Shown: positions 35,615 through 45,920, numbered from the stretch's first letter. The stretch is 64,000 nucleotides of DNA from Shewanella ulleungensis (GCF_014648315.1 NZ_BMQW01000006.1:1-64000), one strand, 5' to 3'. The notes: generated by a model from the sequence alone, not told the origin. A program made the numbers and translations.

Positions 35615-36928
35615 ATGGCGACTTCACAACAGCAACCAGAATTAACAAGCGTTGATTCTACTCACCAAATAGGGGACTTTCGCTTTGCGTTAGTCGCGTT
35701 AACTTCATTATTTTTCATGTGGGGCTTTTTAACTTGCCTCAATGATATTTTAATTCCTTACTTAAAAAACATGTTTGAGCTTAATTATACTCAAGCAATG
35801 TTAGTGCAGTTTTGCTTCTTTGGTGCTTACTTTATTGTCTCCATACCTGCGGGCGCATTAGTGGGTAAAATTGGTTATCAAAAAGGGATTATTACCGGTC
35901 TGGTTATCGCCTGTGTTGGTTGCTTATTATTTTATCCCTCAGCGAGTTACGGCTCGTACAACATGTTCTTGTTTGCTTTTTTTATTTTAGCCTCGGGCAT
36001 CACTATTTTACAGGTATCAGCAAACCCGTACGTCAGTGTACTCGGTCCTGCTGAAACAGCCTCTTCTCGCTTAACCTTAACGCAAGCGTTTAACTCATTA
36101 GGTACAACCGTTGCTCCTTTCTTTGGCAGTTGGTTAATTTTATCGACGGTTGAACATGATGAGAAAATCACCGAAGTGGGTGAGGTCATTGGTCAGTTAA
36201 CTGTGCAGCAACAAGCCAGTGCAGTGCAAACGCCTTACTTAATTTTAGCCGGTGCATTATTCGTGCTCGCGCTTATTTTTATGCTGTTAAAGTTGCCGTT
36301 ACTTGGCAAAAAAGTTGTCAGTACACAAAAAGACTCTGCGGGCAGCGCATGGCAGTATCCACATTTAGTTTTGGGTGCTGTGGGAATTTTTGTGTACGTG
36401 GGCGCTGAAGTAGGTATTGGCAGCTTTTTGATTAGTTTTTTAACTCAAGATGATATTGGTGGTTTATCCGAGTCACAAGCTGCACATTACATTGCATACT
36501 ATTTTGGTGGCGCCATGGTCGGTCGCTTTATTGGTGCCGGTGTAATGCAAAAAGTGAAAGCCGGTAAAGTATTAGCCTTTAACGCTTTATGTGCCTGCGT
36601 ATTAGTGGTTGCGGCCATGTTTAGTGCTGGCAGTGTCGCGATGTGGGCACTATTGCTTGTGGGGCTATGCAACTCGATTATGTTCCCGACTATCTTTAGC
36701 CTAGCACTGCAGGATTTAAAGCAACATACCAGTCAAGGCTCAGGCATTTTGTGTTTAGCCATTGTCGGTGGTGCTGTCTTACCTTTAATTCAGGGTGTTT
36801 TGGCCGACAACTTAGGTATTCAGTTGGCCTTTATTGTGCCGTTAGTTTGTTATGGCTTTATTGGTTATTACGGTTTAGTTGGCTGCAATGCAAAGCGTCC
36901 AATATTTAATGCACAGCAGCAAGGATAA
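35615..36928 (+). CDS. Sugar/H+ symporter, FucP/GluP (glucose/galactose) family
   Basis: A 437-residue MFS transporter with twelve helices. [26 protein letters not shown] is the family signature, and [20 protein letters not shown] and [16 protein letters not shown] are also typical of the FHS (fucose/glucose) family. It should import glucose or similar hexoses released outside the inner membrane. ATG at 35615 has AGGGAA upstream. It is first in an operon with GH3 and GH16, so it likely takes up glucose made by those enzymes. Confidence 0.9.
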   Translation: MATSQQQPELTSVDSTHQIGDFRFALVALTSLFFMWGFLTCLNDILIPYLKNMFELNYTQAMLVQFCFFGAYFIVSIPAGALVGKIGYQKGIITGLVIACVGCLLFYPSASYGSYNMFLFAFFILASGITILQVSANPYVSVLGPAETASSRLTLTQAFNSLGTTVAPFFGSWLILSTVEHDEKITEVGEVIGQLTVQQQASAVQTPYLILAGALFVLALIFMLLKLPLLGKKVVSTQKDSAGSAWQYPHLVLGAVGIFVYVGAEVGIGSFLISFLTQDDIGGLSESQAAHYIAYYFGGAMVGRFIGAGVMQKVKAGKVLAFNALCACVLVVAAMFSAGSVAMWALLLVGLCNSIMFPTIFSLALQDLKQHTSQGSGILCLAIVGGAVLPLIQGVLADNLGIQLAFIVPLVCYGFIGYYGLVGCNAKRPIFNAQQQG

Positions 36929-36937
36929 GGAAATTAC

Positions 36938-39577
36938 ATGAACACGAATAATGCGATTGTCGCTTTTAAATCGACAGCAATGACGACAAAAATAAGCACG
37001 CTAAGTTTGGCTGTATTGTTATCTTTAAGTGGTTGCAGTGATGCGAAACAAGTTGAACAAACCAAAGACGTAAAGTCTGTTGCCGACACTAAAACTGTCG
37101 AAGTTGTCGCTAAGTCTGGTATTGATTTATGGCCAGCACTGACGCCTGCTATTGCTAAAGATGTCGAGCTTGAAGCTAAGATTACGGCATTAGTTAGCAA
37201 GATGACGGTAGAGCAAAAAGTGGCTCAGATGATCCAACCTGAGATCCGCGATATCACCGTTGAAGATATGCGTAAATATGGTTTTGGTTCGTACCTTAAT
37301 GGCGGTGGTGCTTATCCAAATAATGATAAGCACGCTACTCCTGCTGACTGGATTGCTTTAGCTGAGACTTTATATCAAGCCTCTGTTGACGATTCTATCG
37401 ATGGCATCAATATTCCGACGATGTGGGGCACAGATGCGGTACATGGTCATAACAACGTAATTGGTGCGACATTATTTCCACATAATATTGGTTTAGGCGC
37501 GGCGAATAATCCAAAACTAATTGAGCAAATTGCTGCGATTACGGCCAAAGAAGTGATGGTAACCGGTATTGATTGGGTATTTGCACCGACAGTTGCAGTT
37601 GTTCAGGATGACCGTTGGGGTCGCAGTTATGAGGGGTATTCTGAAGACCCTAGCATCGTAAGAGATTACTCTTTTGCGATTGTTGAAGGTTTACAAGGCG
37701 CAGTAAATGGCGACTTTTTATCTGATCAACGAGTTCTGTCAACGGTTAAGCATTTTATCGGCGATGGTGGTACCGAAAAAGGGATTGACCAGGGCGACAA
37801 TATCGCGAGCGAACAAACACTGGTTGATGTTCATGCTCAAGGGTATGTTGGTGGTTTAAATGCGGGCGCACAGAGTGTGATGGCCTCGTTTAACAGCTGG
37901 CATGGCGAAAAAAATCATGGCAACAAATACTTACTGACAGATGTATTAAAAGATCGCATGGGCTTTGACGGTTTTGTTGTGGGCGATTGGAATGGTCATG
38001 GACAAATTCCTGGCTGTACTAATGAGTCTTGTGCACAAGCTGCTAACGCGGGTTTAGATATCTTTATGGTGCCAACCGCGGCATGGAAACCTTTATTTGA
38101 AAACACTGTGGCGCAAGTTAACAGCGGCGAAATTAGCCAAGCTCGATTAGACGATGCTGTATCACGTATTTTACGCGTTAAATTAAGAGCTGGTTTATTT
38201 GATAAGCCTAGTCCTGCAAATCGTCCATTATCGGGCAAGACAGAACTTATAGGTCAAGCAAGTCATCGTGATGTTGCGCGTCAAGCAGTACGTGAGTCAT
38301 TGGTGTTATTGAAAAATAATCAAAATGTGTTACCGATTTCACCTAAGTTAACCGTTTTGGTTGCTGGTGATGCTGCCGACAATATCGGTAAGCAGTCAGG
38401 CGGTTGGACCATTACGTGGCAGGGTACCGACAATAAAAATGCCGATTTCCCAGGTGCTACGTCAATATACTCAGGCATTGAGCAAGTGGTTAAGCAAGCC
38501 GGTGGCCAGGCTATATTAAGTGCGACAGGTGAATTGACCGAACAGCAAAAGCCTGACGTGGCTATTGTGGTGTTTGGCGAAGAACCTTATGCAGAAGGCA
38601 ATGGTGATATTGATAATTTAGAATACCAACGTGGTGATAAACGCGATTTAGCCTTGTTAAAGCAGCTTAAAGCTCAGGGTATTCCTGTGGTATCGGTATT
38701 TATCAGTGGTCGCCCAATGTGGGTCAATGCCGAGTTTAATGCATCGGATGCCTTTGTTGCAGCGTGGCTACCTGGCTCAGAAGGTCAAGGTATTGCTGAT
38801 GTGTTATTTACTGATGCAGACGGTAAGATCAAACATGACTTTGGTGGCAAACTATCATTCTCATGGCCTGCTACACCGCAGCAAACAACGGTTAATGTAC
38901 CACTAGAAACAGCCTCAGCTGAAGCAAAGTACAAACCACTTATCCCATTTGGTTATGGCCTTAATTATCAATCAGATGCCAGTAGCAAGATAGTATTAGA
39001 TAATTTATCTGAAGATAATTTATCCGCTGAACAAACAACTTCAGATTTAGCGTTATTTGAGCGTGCAGTTAAGTCACCTTGGTCAATGTACATTGCCAAT
39101 AGCTCAGAGCGTCAAGGCTTGTCTAGCAGTGTTGCACAAAACAGCGCGTTAACTATTCGTACTATGGATCGTGTTGTACAAGAAGATGCTAGATTTGTGT
39201 CATTTAATGGCAGTGAAGAGGGCGTTGTTGGATTAATCAGTAACTTCCCTCGTGACTTTAGAGCCTACAGCAATAGCGACTCAGCGTTGACGTTAAGTAT
39301 TAAGACTACAGCGTCATTGCAAAAGCCACTTTGGTTAGGTATGGCTTGCGAAGGGGATTGCCGCAAACAAATCGATATTGCTCAACAAGTGAATAGCAAG
39401 TTAGGCGAGTGGCAGAGTATTAGCGTGTCTTTGGCTTGTTTTGCTAGCGAGCCAATGGACTTTGGCAAAATCACTATGCCGTTCTATATTGCGACCAGCG
39501 ATAAAGTTGATGTTAGTTTTAGTGATGTGGTGATCCACACTCAACCAAGTGACAATACGATTCAATGTAAAGAGTAA
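36938..39577 (+). CDS. GH3 family exo-beta-glucosidase lipoprotein
   Basis: An 879-residue protein. A lipobox (LLSLSGC, Cys33) anchors it to an envelope membrane. The GH3 N-domain runs from about 75 to 415 (MTVEQKVAQMIQPE, TMWGTDAVHGHNNV, STVKHFIGDGG), with nucleophile Asp in GFDGFVVGDWNGH. The GH3 C-domain follows at about 450-670 (VVFGEEPYAEGNGD). A further C-terminal ~160 residues correspond to the extra beta-sandwich of ExoP-like marine GH3 enzymes. It should release glucose from beta-1,3/1,4-glucans. It begins nine bases after the transporter with AAGGAA upstream. Confidence 0.92.
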   Translation: MNTNNAIVAFKSTAMTTKISTLSLAVLLSLSGCSDAKQVEQTKDVKSVADTKTVEVVAKSGIDLWPALTPAIAKDVELEAKITALVSKMTVEQKVAQMIQPEIRDITVEDMRKYGFGSYLNGGGAYPNNDKHATPADWIALAETLYQASVDDSIDGINIPTMWGTDAVHGHNNVIGATLFPHNIGLGAANNPKLIEQIAAITAKEVMVTGIDWVFAPTVAVVQDDRWGRSYEGYSEDPSIVRDYSFAIVEGLQGAVNGDFLSDQRVLSTVKHFIGDGGTEKGIDQGDNIASEQTLVDVHAQGYVGGLNAGAQSVMASFNSWHGEKNHGNKYLLTDVLKDRMGFDGFVVGDWNGHGQIPGCTNESCAQAANAGLDIFMVPTAAWKPLFENTVAQVNSGEISQARLDDAVSRILRVKLRAGLFDKPSPANRPLSGKTELIGQASHRDVARQAVRESLVLLKNNQNVLPISPKLTVLVAGDAADNIGKQSGGWTITWQGTDNKNADFPGATSIYSGIEQVVKQAGGQAILSATGELTEQQKPDVAIVVFGEEPYAEGNGDIDNLEYQRGDKRDLALLKQLKAQGIPVVSVFISGRPMWVNAEFNASDAFVAAWLPGSEGQGIADVLFTDADGKIKHDFGGKLSFSWPATPQQTTVNVPLETASAEAKYKPLIPFGYGLNYQSDASSKIVLDNLSEDNLSAEQTTSDLALFERAVKSPWSMYIANSSERQGLSSSVAQNSALTIRTMDRVVQEDARFVSFNGSEEGVVGLISNFPRDFRAYSNSDSALTLSIKTTASLQKPLWLGMACEGDCRKQIDIAQQVNSKLGEWQSISVSLACFASEPMDFGKITMPFYIATSDKVDVSFSDVVIHTQPSDNTIQCKE

Positions 39578-39649
39578 ATTGCTCTGAAATGCTCGGCCAG
39601 ACCCTAGTCAGTCTGGCCAAGCTTTAGCTTAAATTAGGTATAGAACAAG

Positions 39650-40729
39650 ATGAGCAGAATATTGAAGCGTATTGGTAGCAACAATTCATTTTTACCCAAA
39701 TTAACCGCGTTGACGTTAGCGTCGTTAATTATCTCGGGTTGCCAATCAGTTGACGACAAGCAAACTCATAGCGCAAACAGTCTAGGCACTTCTTCCTGGA
39801 AAATGGTATGGCAAGATGAGTTTGAGGGTAATGAGGTTAATACTGATAAATGGAGTTTTGCTGTTGATTGCTATGGCGGCGGAAATAACGAAGCACAATG
39901 TTATACCGCTCGCTCTGAAAACGCTTCTGTAGCCGATGGTTTACTGACAATCTCGGCGATTAAAGAGCGCTTTTCTGGACCAGCAGTGAATGATTCTGAT
40001 CCAAGTTATGATGTCAATGACACCACTAAAACATTGGACTATACCTCTGCACGATTAGTTTCTAAAAACAAAGGCGATTGGAAATACGGCCGTTTCGAAA
40101 TTCGAGCCAAATTGCCACAAGGACAAGGTACCTGGCCAGCTATTTGGATGTTACCAACTGATTGGCTGTACGGTCCTTGGGCGGGTTCTGGTGAAATCGA
40201 TATTATGGAAGCGGTTAATCTTAAGGTGGTTGCAGACGGTGAAGCACCTGTTTCAGCTATTCATGGCACGCTACATTACGGCAAACAATGGCCAAATAAT
40301 GTCTATACCGGGCAAGAATATCGCTTACCTAATGGTGTCAATCCCGCGGATGGCTTCCATGTGTATGCAGTTGAATGGCAACAAGGTGAAATACGATGGT
40401 ATGTGGATGATGTTCATTTTGCCACACAACGTTCATCTACTTGGTATAGCCAATATGTCGATGATAAGGGCAAATTAGTTAACGCACCAGACGACGCCCC
40501 CTTCAATCAGCGGTTTCACATGTTATTAAATCTTGCCGTTGGTGGTGATTGGTCGGCAAATGTTCATAAAACCGGGATTGATCCCTCGGTATTTCCGCAA
40601 ACGATGTTAGTGGATTACGTCAGAGTTTATGAATGTGCTCAATCTCCAAAAACAGGTGCAGGTTGTGAAACCATTAATGAAAATGCCGTCATAGTTAAAG
40701 GCAAAACCTTAGCCGACAGTACACAATAA
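39650..40729 (+). CDS. GH16 family endo-beta-1,3-glucanase lipoprotein
   Basis: A 359-residue protein with a lipobox (LIISGC, Cys31). The GH16 jelly-roll spans about 48-330: WQDEFEGNEVNTDKWSF at the start, the catalytic motif GEIDIMEA (the two Glu flank Asp-Ile-Met), and WQQGEIRWYVDDVHFATQ. The motif and context suggest laminarinase, although licheninase or agarase-type members share the fold. As a lipoprotein it may act at the cell surface to feed the TonB receptor. It ends the transporter-GH3-GH16 operon (72 bases after GH3). Confidence 0.92.
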   Translation: MSRILKRIGSNNSFLPKLTALTLASLIISGCQSVDDKQTHSANSLGTSSWKMVWQDEFEGNEVNTDKWSFAVDCYGGGNNEAQCYTARSENASVADGLLTISAIKERFSGPAVNDSDPSYDVNDTTKTLDYTSARLVSKNKGDWKYGRFEIRAKLPQGQGTWPAIWMLPTDWLYGPWAGSGEIDIMEAVNLKVVADGEAPVSAIHGTLHYGKQWPNNVYTGQEYRLPNGVNPADGFHVYAVEWQQGEIRWYVDDVHFATQRSSTWYSQYVDDKGKLVNAPDDAPFNQRFHMLLNLAVGGDWSANVHKTGIDPSVFPQTMLVDYVRVYECAQSPKTGAGCETINENAVIVKGKTLADSTQ

Positions 40730-41094
40730 TCTGTACTATTGCTAAGGAATTGAATTAATGGCTAGATGCGGATATCAGTGTTAATGCGGACATCAGTGTT
40801 AAATAGTGTATTAATTCAAAATAGTCGTATTTTGTAATGTACAGAAATACCTTTGAAAGCATTGAATACGAATGCAAAGATGCAGTGTTTGCTTTGACGC
40901 TCGTGGCGCTTAGCTTAGTATCTGCAAACACTAATGTGTTATCAGATTGTTGTATTAGCGGGTTGTAATGACCAAATAAGCTTTAATCATTTTAGGATTA
41001 ACTACGATCAAATGAATATATCAATTTACAGTGTGAACGATGGCATAATGTATATAAATGGTATCGAACTGCTATAAATTTTTAAGGAATTGAT
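40730..41094. other. Intergenic region with an 18-bp tandem repeat
   Basis: No gene is seen. ATGCGGATATCAGTGTTA at 40766-40783 is repeated at 40784-40801 with one change. No operator of the glucan regulon is visible, so the cysQ gene probably has its own promoter. Confidence 0.6.
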
Positions 41095-41895
41095 TTGTCG
41101 AACATTATATTTACAGTCACTGATTTACAGAAAATCGTTACGCTTGCCAAAGATGCTGGCGCTGCCATTATGCAGGTTTATGCTCAATCCGATTTAGGCG
41201 TAGAAGTTAAGCAAGATGATAGCCCGGTGACTGCAGCGGATATTGCCAGTCACAATGTTATTGTCGCAGGGCTTAACACCCACTTTGCCGATATTGCTGT
41301 AATGAGTGAAGAAGCCGCGGACATTAGCTGGGCCGAAAGACAAACCTGGCAGACCTATTGGTTAATAGACCCGCTTGATGGCACTAAAGAGTTCATTAAG
41401 CGTAACGGCGAGTTTACTGTCAATATTGCGCTTATTCATCAAGGTAAAGCAATTGCGGGTGTTGTTTACGCCCCGGTGTTGAACAAATGCTACAGCGGCG
41501 TGATCGGGCAAGGTGCTTGGCTTGAACATAACGGACAAGTATCGATATTAGATATTCATGACCGAGCCCTACAATCGCCTGCTATCGTGGTCGGAAGCCG
41601 TTCACATGTCAGCCCAGATGTGGCTGAATATTTACAGACTATCGGTGAGCACCAAATGCTCAGTGTCGGCAGTTCGTTGAAATTTTGTATGGTGGCAGAA
41701 GGCCAAGCAGATGTGTATCCAAGACTGGGGTTAACCAGCGAATGGGATACCGCGGCAGCGCAAGCAGTATTAGAAAGCGCAGGCGGCGTGGTATTAGCGT
41801 ATCCCGCAATGACGCCGCTTGAATATAACCAAAAAGAAAATATTTTAAATCCGTATTTTATTGCTGCATCGTCAGCATGGTTTGCTCGTAAATAA
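41095..41895 (+). CDS. cysQ: 3'(2'),5'-bisphosphate nucleotidase, CysQ type
   Basis: A 266-residue member of the inositol monophosphatase superfamily. Metal site 1: SEEAADI; metal site 2: WLIDPLDGTKEFIKRNGEF; C-terminal ligand: EWDTAAAQAVLESAGG. The KEFIKRNGEF segment is typical of CysQ, which removes 3'-phosphate from PAP formed in sulfate assimilation. The start is TTG at 41095, five bases after AAGGAA; no suitable ATG exists. It lies downstream of the glucan genes and before a ROK kinase, but nothing ties it functionally to them. Confidence 0.88.
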   Translation: MSNIIFTVTDLQKIVTLAKDAGAAIMQVYAQSDLGVEVKQDDSPVTAADIASHNVIVAGLNTHFADIAVMSEEAADISWAERQTWQTYWLIDPLDGTKEFIKRNGEFTVNIALIHQGKAIAGVVYAPVLNKCYSGVIGQGAWLEHNGQVSILDIHDRALQSPAIVVGSRSHVSPDVAEYLQTIGEHQMLSVGSSLKFCMVAEGQADVYPRLGLTSEWDTAAAQAVLESAGGVVLAYPAMTPLEYNQKENILNPYFIAASSAWFARK

Positions 41896-41965
41896 CGTTA
41901 ATGTTATTGGCCTTTGCAAACCCAAATATGGAACCCCAATTAATAAGCAAATGGAGTGACAAGTT

Positions 41966-42871
41966 ATGATGCGCATGGGCGTCGATCTCGGTGGTACCAA
42001 AATTGAAATTGTAGCGTTAGCTAACGACGGTGCAGAAATATTCAGAAAGCGCATTCCAACGCCAAAAAATTATCCTGGAACCATTGAAGCTATTGTTAGC
42101 TTAGTGGCCGATGCCGAAGCGGCAACAGAGCAAACTGGGTCTGTCGGTGTCGGTATTCCTGGTGTGGTATCGCCATTTACCGGTTTGGTTAAAAACTCAA
42201 ACTCAACTTGGATTAACGGCCATCCATTAGATAAAGATTTAAGTGATGTATTAAAGCGCGAAGTGCGTGTTGCGAATGATGCCAACTGTTTTGCGGTATC
42301 TGAAGCTGTTGATGGCGCTGCGGCAGGTAAAGGCGTGGTATTTGGCGGTATTATTGGTACAGGCTGTGGTGCTGGTGTTGCGATTAATGGCCGTGTTCAT
42401 GGTGGCGGAAACGGCATTGGCGGCGAGTGGGGTCATAATCCATTACCTTGGATGACAGCAGATGAATTTAATTCCACCACGTGTTTTTGTGGCAACCGCG
42501 ATTGTATTGAAACCTTTATTTCTGGTACAGGCTTTATACGTGATTTCCGTGAAGCCGGTGGCGATGCAAACAGTGGCATTCAAATCTCTGAAATGATGCA
42601 ACAAGGCGACCCATTAGCAACAGCTGCATTTGAGCGTTACATTGACCGTTTGGCTCGTTCATTGGCCCATGTGATTAACATGATGGACCCTGACATGATT
42701 GTATTAGGTGGTGGTGTGTCGAATATCGATGCCATTTATACTGAGTTGCCTAAAGTATTGCCTAAATATGTGGTTGGTCGTGAGTGTGGCACGCAAGTGG
42801 TTAAAAATAAATTTGGTGCATCTTCTGGTGTTCGTGGTGCAGCCTGGCTTTGGGGTAAAGACGAAAAGTAG
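41966..42871 (+). CDS. mak: ROK-family sugar kinase, Mak (fructokinase) type
   Basis: A 301-residue cytoplasmic kinase. ATP site: [14 protein letters not shown]; sugar/ATP site: [18 protein letters not shown] zinc motif: [10 protein letters not shown] ... [17 protein letters not shown]. The closeness to E. coli Mak is high along the entire length (for example [18 protein letters not shown] and [11 protein letters not shown]), so ATP-dependent phosphorylation of fructose, mannose or glucose is expected. Two adjacent ATG codons at 41966 and 41969 are possible starts. It may phosphorylate glucose released from glucan, but this is inference. A terminator follows. Confidence 0.88.
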   Translation: MMRMGVDLGGTKIEIVALANDGAEIFRKRIPTPKNYPGTIEAIVSLVADAEAATEQTGSVGVGIPGVVSPFTGLVKNSNSTWINGHPLDKDLSDVLKREVRVANDANCFAVSEAVDGAAAGKGVVFGGIIGTGCGAGVAINGRVHGGGNGIGGEWGHNPLPWMTADEFNSTTCFCGNRDCIETFISGTGFIRDFREAGGDANSGIQISEMMQQGDPLATAAFERYIDRLARSLAHVINMMDPDMIVLGGGVSNIDAIYTELPKVLPKYVVGRECGTQVVKNKFGASSGVRGAAWLWGKDEK

Positions 42872-42896
42872 TAATCCCCATGTTTGCACAGCATTT

Positions 42897-42922
42897 AAAC
42901 GGCACTTAATAGTGCCGTTTTT
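42897..42922 (+). terminator. Terminator of the ROK kinase gene
   Basis: AAACGGCACT (42897-42906), loop TAAT, AGTGCCGTTT (42911-42920) and a short T-run. Confidence 0.9.
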
Positions 42923-43008
42923 GTTTTGCGCGTACTAAGTTACACTAGCGCCAATATTGGAATATGAGTTGGTATATCTGACTAAATAAGTGATTGAGTG
43001 GATTATTG

Positions 43009-43788
43009 ATGTTTTGGTTAAAAAAAGTCTTGTCGCAATTGGTAATGCCCATTCCTTTGACTGTTTTATTGTTATTGATTGCTGGGTTATTGTGGCGCAG
43101 TCAGCGGCAATCGCTATTGTCATTAGGAAAAGTGGCATTAATATTTGCAACCTCTGTGTTGCTTCTGTGCAGCCAATCGCAAGTTAGCTATTGGTTAACT
43201 CACTCACTAGAGTCACGCTATGCCCCCAATAATCAAGTGATGACTGAACGATGTGTGGTGATGGTACTAGGTTCAGGTAATATTGAACAGGCAGGCCTAA
43301 CTGCCGTGCAGCAGTTATCAGCCACAGCATTAGCGCGCTTAAGTGAAGGGCTAAGGCAACTTACTTTAGGTCAACACTGTACATTGGTTGTGAGTGGTTA
43401 CAGTGGTGGCCAACAACCGACACCTCATGCCAGCATAATGGCCAAAGCGGCGATTGAACTGGGGGGGGAGCCCGCTCGTATTGTTAAGTTTGAGCAACCC
43501 AAAGACACCATTGAAGAAGCTTACGCATTACAACAATTGATTGGCCAGCAACCTTTTAAGTTAGTGACCTCAGCAACCCATATGCCACGGGCAATGGCTA
43601 TTTTCACTCAATTAGGCTTACAACCGCAAGCTGCACCAACCGACTTTATTGCGCACCAAAGCTTTTGGTGGCGCTTAGATGCAGAGCAATTATTAGCTTC
43701 CCAGCGCTCAATTCATGAATATGTCGGAATGCTTTGGCTGCAGATTAAAGGCCTATCACCACAGCACATTCCTTTGGAGACAATGTAA
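43009..43788 (+). CDS. elyC: ElyC/YdcF (DUF218) envelope protein
   Basis: About 259 residues. Two N-terminal transmembrane helices (about residues 11-28 and 38-56) and a periplasmic DUF218 domain: VVMVLGSGN, ALARLSEGLRQ, LVVSGYSGG, DTIEEAYALQQLI and VTSATHMPRAMAIF. ElyC supports envelope integrity and peptidoglycan/enterobacterial antigen balance in E. coli. The start is ATG 43009 (MFWLKKVLSQL); an in-frame TTG at 42994 is less likely. It ends at 43788, immediately before the DUF2982 gene. Confidence 0.85.
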   Translation: MFWLKKVLSQLVMPIPLTVLLLLIAGLLWRSQRQSLLSLGKVALIFATSVLLLCSQSQVSYWLTHSLESRYAPNNQVMTERCVVMVLGSGNIEQAGLTAVQQLSATALARLSEGLRQLTLGQHCTLVVSGYSGGQQPTPHASIMAKAAIELGGEPARIVKFEQPKDTIEEAYALQQLIGQQPFKLVTSATHMPRAMAIFTQLGLQPQAAPTDFIAHQSFWWRLDAEQLLASQRSIHEYVGMLWLQIKGLSPQHIPLETM

Positions 43789-44463
43789 ATGACCGATGAG
43801 CTATTGATCAGTCCTTTTTCGAAACGTAATGGCATAACCTTAACCTTATTTGGCTCAGTGAGTCTGTTAATCAGCTTGATTGTTTTTATTGGCTTTGGCA
43901 GCTTGTTTGCGCTTGGAATGATGTTTTTTGCCCTTGGTTCAGTCGGTTTAATTTTAGGCGTCGCCAAAGTGTATCAACCAGCAGTTAGTTTTAAGTTTAC
44001 CGCTGAAGGCGTGGCATTTTTTCACCGTCGCGGTCAGGTATTTATTGAATGGGATAATATCCAACGCATTGACAATGTAAGAGTAAACCAAAATATGGAA
44101 TTGATAGAATTACCGTATATTGGCGTTAAACTTAAAAAAATAAATCCTATCTTGGATTGTATTTCCCCGCGTTTAGCCACGGGCTTATTAACGGAGCAGC
44201 GGCCACTGTTGATGACTGCAGCAACGCAAGATGAAGATTTACAAAGCCTAGAAGGGTATTTAGGCACAGAATATACGCCGCTAGTCGTAAATGGAGACCG
44301 TTATCGAGGCGTGCTAGCGATGTTTGGACATCGCTGCCAAACCTTAAATGAGCAACTGGGCTATCATCTTTACTTGTCGACAGACAGTGTCGATCGCGAT
44401 CCAAAAGAGTTTGTTAGCCTACTACGCCAGTGGCAACAACAAGCGAGTGTGTCTAAAGCGTAA
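43789..44463 (+). CDS. DUF2982 family membrane protein
   Basis: A 224-residue protein with two transmembrane helices near residues 17-60 (LTLFGSVSLLISLIVFIGFGSLFALGMMFFALGSVGLILG) and a cytoplasmic domain with a PH-like appearance (FKFTAEGVAFFHRRGQVFIEWDNIQRID). I recognise it as DUF2982, an Alteromonadales family of unknown function. Its ATG follows the elyC stop without a gap, so they are co-transcribed. Confidence 0.75.
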   Translation: MTDELLISPFSKRNGITLTLFGSVSLLISLIVFIGFGSLFALGMMFFALGSVGLILGVAKVYQPAVSFKFTAEGVAFFHRRGQVFIEWDNIQRIDNVRVNQNMELIELPYIGVKLKKINPILDCISPRLATGLLTEQRPLLMTAATQDEDLQSLEGYLGTEYTPLVVNGDRYRGVLAMFGHRCQTLNEQLGYHLYLSTDSVDRDPKEFVSLLRQWQQQASVSKA

Positions 44464-44499
44464 TAACGCTTGCCGGTTCAATAACGTGCGAGAAGGTTT

Positions 44500-44913
44500 A
44501 TGACTATGGGTATTATATTACAAGGCGGGTGTTTATGTAGGGCAATACGTTACCAAGCGACTGACATGCCATTTGATGCCGATCATTGTCATTGTAACCA
44601 ATGCCGAAAAAGTGCAGGTGCGATTGTGATGAGTTGGATGGACTTTAACACAGATCAAGTGATGTGGTTGCAAGGGCAGGTAACTGAATATGCTTCTTCG
44701 GCTCATATTCGCCGAGGTTTTTGTCAGCAATGTGGTACCACATTGACCTATCGGCATGTGGATTACCCACATTATTGCACTCTGTCGATAGCATCACTTG
44801 ATGACCCAAACAAAGTGCAACCCACATATCATATTTACACTAATGAGCAGGTCAGTTGGTTAACCATTGATGATACTTGCCAACGGTTTAACAGCAATAA
44901 AACCAGCGTTTAA
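44500..44913 (+). CDS. GFA/CENP-V family zinc protein
   Basis: A 137-residue protein of the glutathione-dependent formaldehyde-activating enzyme fold. Zinc ligands are GGCLCRAIRY, HCHCNQCRKSAGA and CQQCGTTLTYRH, arranged as in the family. The fold is certain; most members do not process formaldehyde and the substrate is unknown. ATG at 44500 has GAAGG upstream. It faces the bactofilin gene convergently with about 23 bases between. Confidence 0.88.
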   Translation: MTMGIILQGGCLCRAIRYQATDMPFDADHCHCNQCRKSAGAIVMSWMDFNTDQVMWLQGQVTEYASSAHIRRGFCQQCGTTLTYRHVDYPHYCTLSIASLDDPNKVQPTYHIYTNEQVSWLTIDDTCQRFNSNKTSV

Positions 44914-44936
44914 CATTATCTCGCGTTCAACATACC

Positions 44937-45308
44937 TTAAGTTTTACTATGGTGAGTGGCCGCAGTGGTCGAGAGTGGATCTCGATGACGATAGCCTAAA
45001 AACTGGCCACCATCTAAAATTTCAATGTTTTCACAAAATGCATCGCCTTCAAAAACCCCTTGATCATGTAAAGTGATTTTTTTACAGCGCGCTTCACCAG
45101 ACAGTTGTCCCGCAACCATTAACTCGCGGCATAATATATCGCCTTCAACCGTGCCGCTAGGCTCTATGGTCACATTGCCTTGGGCTTGAATATCGCCGCT
45201 GATATGGCCGGCAATCAATACATCACCGCTAAAAATAAGCTTGCCAGTTAAATGACATTCTTGAGCGATAAAACTTAATGGATTGACAGGCTTTTTTTGA
45301 CCAAACAT
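44937..45308 (-). CDS. Bactofilin (polymer-forming cytoskeletal protein)
   Basis: A 123-residue protein. Residues about 15-105 are the right-handed beta-helix of bactofilins (GDVLIAGHISGDIQAQGNVTIEPSGTVEGDI, GEARCKKITLHDQGVFEGDA). Bactofilins self-assemble into filaments at the membrane and organise peptidoglycan enzymes or polarity. The N-terminal MFGQKKPVNPLSF is the usual short membrane-targeting tail. No M23 peptidase partner is adjacent. Confidence 0.9.
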   Translation of the reverse strand: MFGQKKPVNPLSFIAQECHLTGKLIFSGDVLIAGHISGDIQAQGNVTIEPSGTVEGDILCRELMVAGQLSGEARCKKITLHDQGVFEGDAFCENIEILDGGQFLGYRHRDPLSTTAATHHSKT

Positions 45309-45434
45309 CGTAGTGCCCTTATGTTAGTGCTCTATATGGCTAAATTGGGTGGCTAATATAACGTTAAAATCAGTTTAACAACACTACAAACTGTGCATTG
45401 TGTTAAGTCGCTTGAATTCGAGATAAGCAATAAT

Positions 45435-45920
45435 CTACTCTATTTTGATCAATGCAATTGCATCAGTAGGGCAAGGTGAAACGCAGGCGCCGCAACCGGT
45501 ACAGGCATTAGAGTCGATTTTCGGCTTAGGGACTTGACCAACGGCCATAGTAAAACTAATTGCGCGCGCTTCGCAGGCATCTTTACAGCTTTGACACCAC
45601 ACACCTTTAGCGGTTAAACAGCTGTCTTTTATGGTGGCAATAATAGTCCAAGGTAACTCAGTCGAGCTATCAAAAACCGGTTCAGGACACACCTCAACAC
45701 ATTTTTTGCAAAATGTGCACTCATCATTACTGAAGTCTATTTCAGGAAATCCTCCTTCACCACGTTTAATAATTTGCGTGTCGCATGCCGTAATGCATTT
45801 ATCACAGCGGGTGCAATTGTCAGTAAAGGCTTGTTCAGATTTACTCCACGGCGGGCGGATTACATTGGTTTTGCGGCGGCTAAAGAGGTTACGGCGACTT
45901 TGGTTTATACCTTGGGTCAT
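45435..45920 (-). CDS. napF: NapF-type ferredoxin
   Basis: A 161-residue cytoplasmic iron-sulfur protein with four Cys clusters: CTRCDKCITAC, CTFCKKCVEVC, CLTAKGVWCQSCKDAC and CTGCGACVSPC, each able to hold [4Fe-4S]. The N-terminal SRRNLFSRRK is typical of NapF, which assists maturation of or electron flow to the periplasmic nitrate reductase NapA. No other nap gene is nearby, so it is an orphan copy. It starts 66 bases after the galE stop and may be read from galE. I see no FNR-type site directly before it. Confidence 0.88.
   Translation of the reverse strand: MTQGINQSRRNLFSRRKTNVIRPPWSKSEQAFTDNCTRCDKCITACDTQIIKRGEGGFPEIDFSNDECTFCKKCVEVCPEPVFDSSTELPWTIIATIKDSCLTAKGVWCQSCKDACEARAISFTMAVGQVPKPKIDSNACTGCGACVSPCPTDAIALIKIE

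Noticed and set aside
41095..42871. cysQ and mak as members of the LacI glucan regulon
   Set aside because: No operator-like palindrome was found in 40730-41094, so regulation with the glucan genes is not supported.
44867..45076. Short plus-strand frame overlapping the GFA and bactofilin ends
   Set aside because: Antisense to bactofilin over most of its length, with no start signal.
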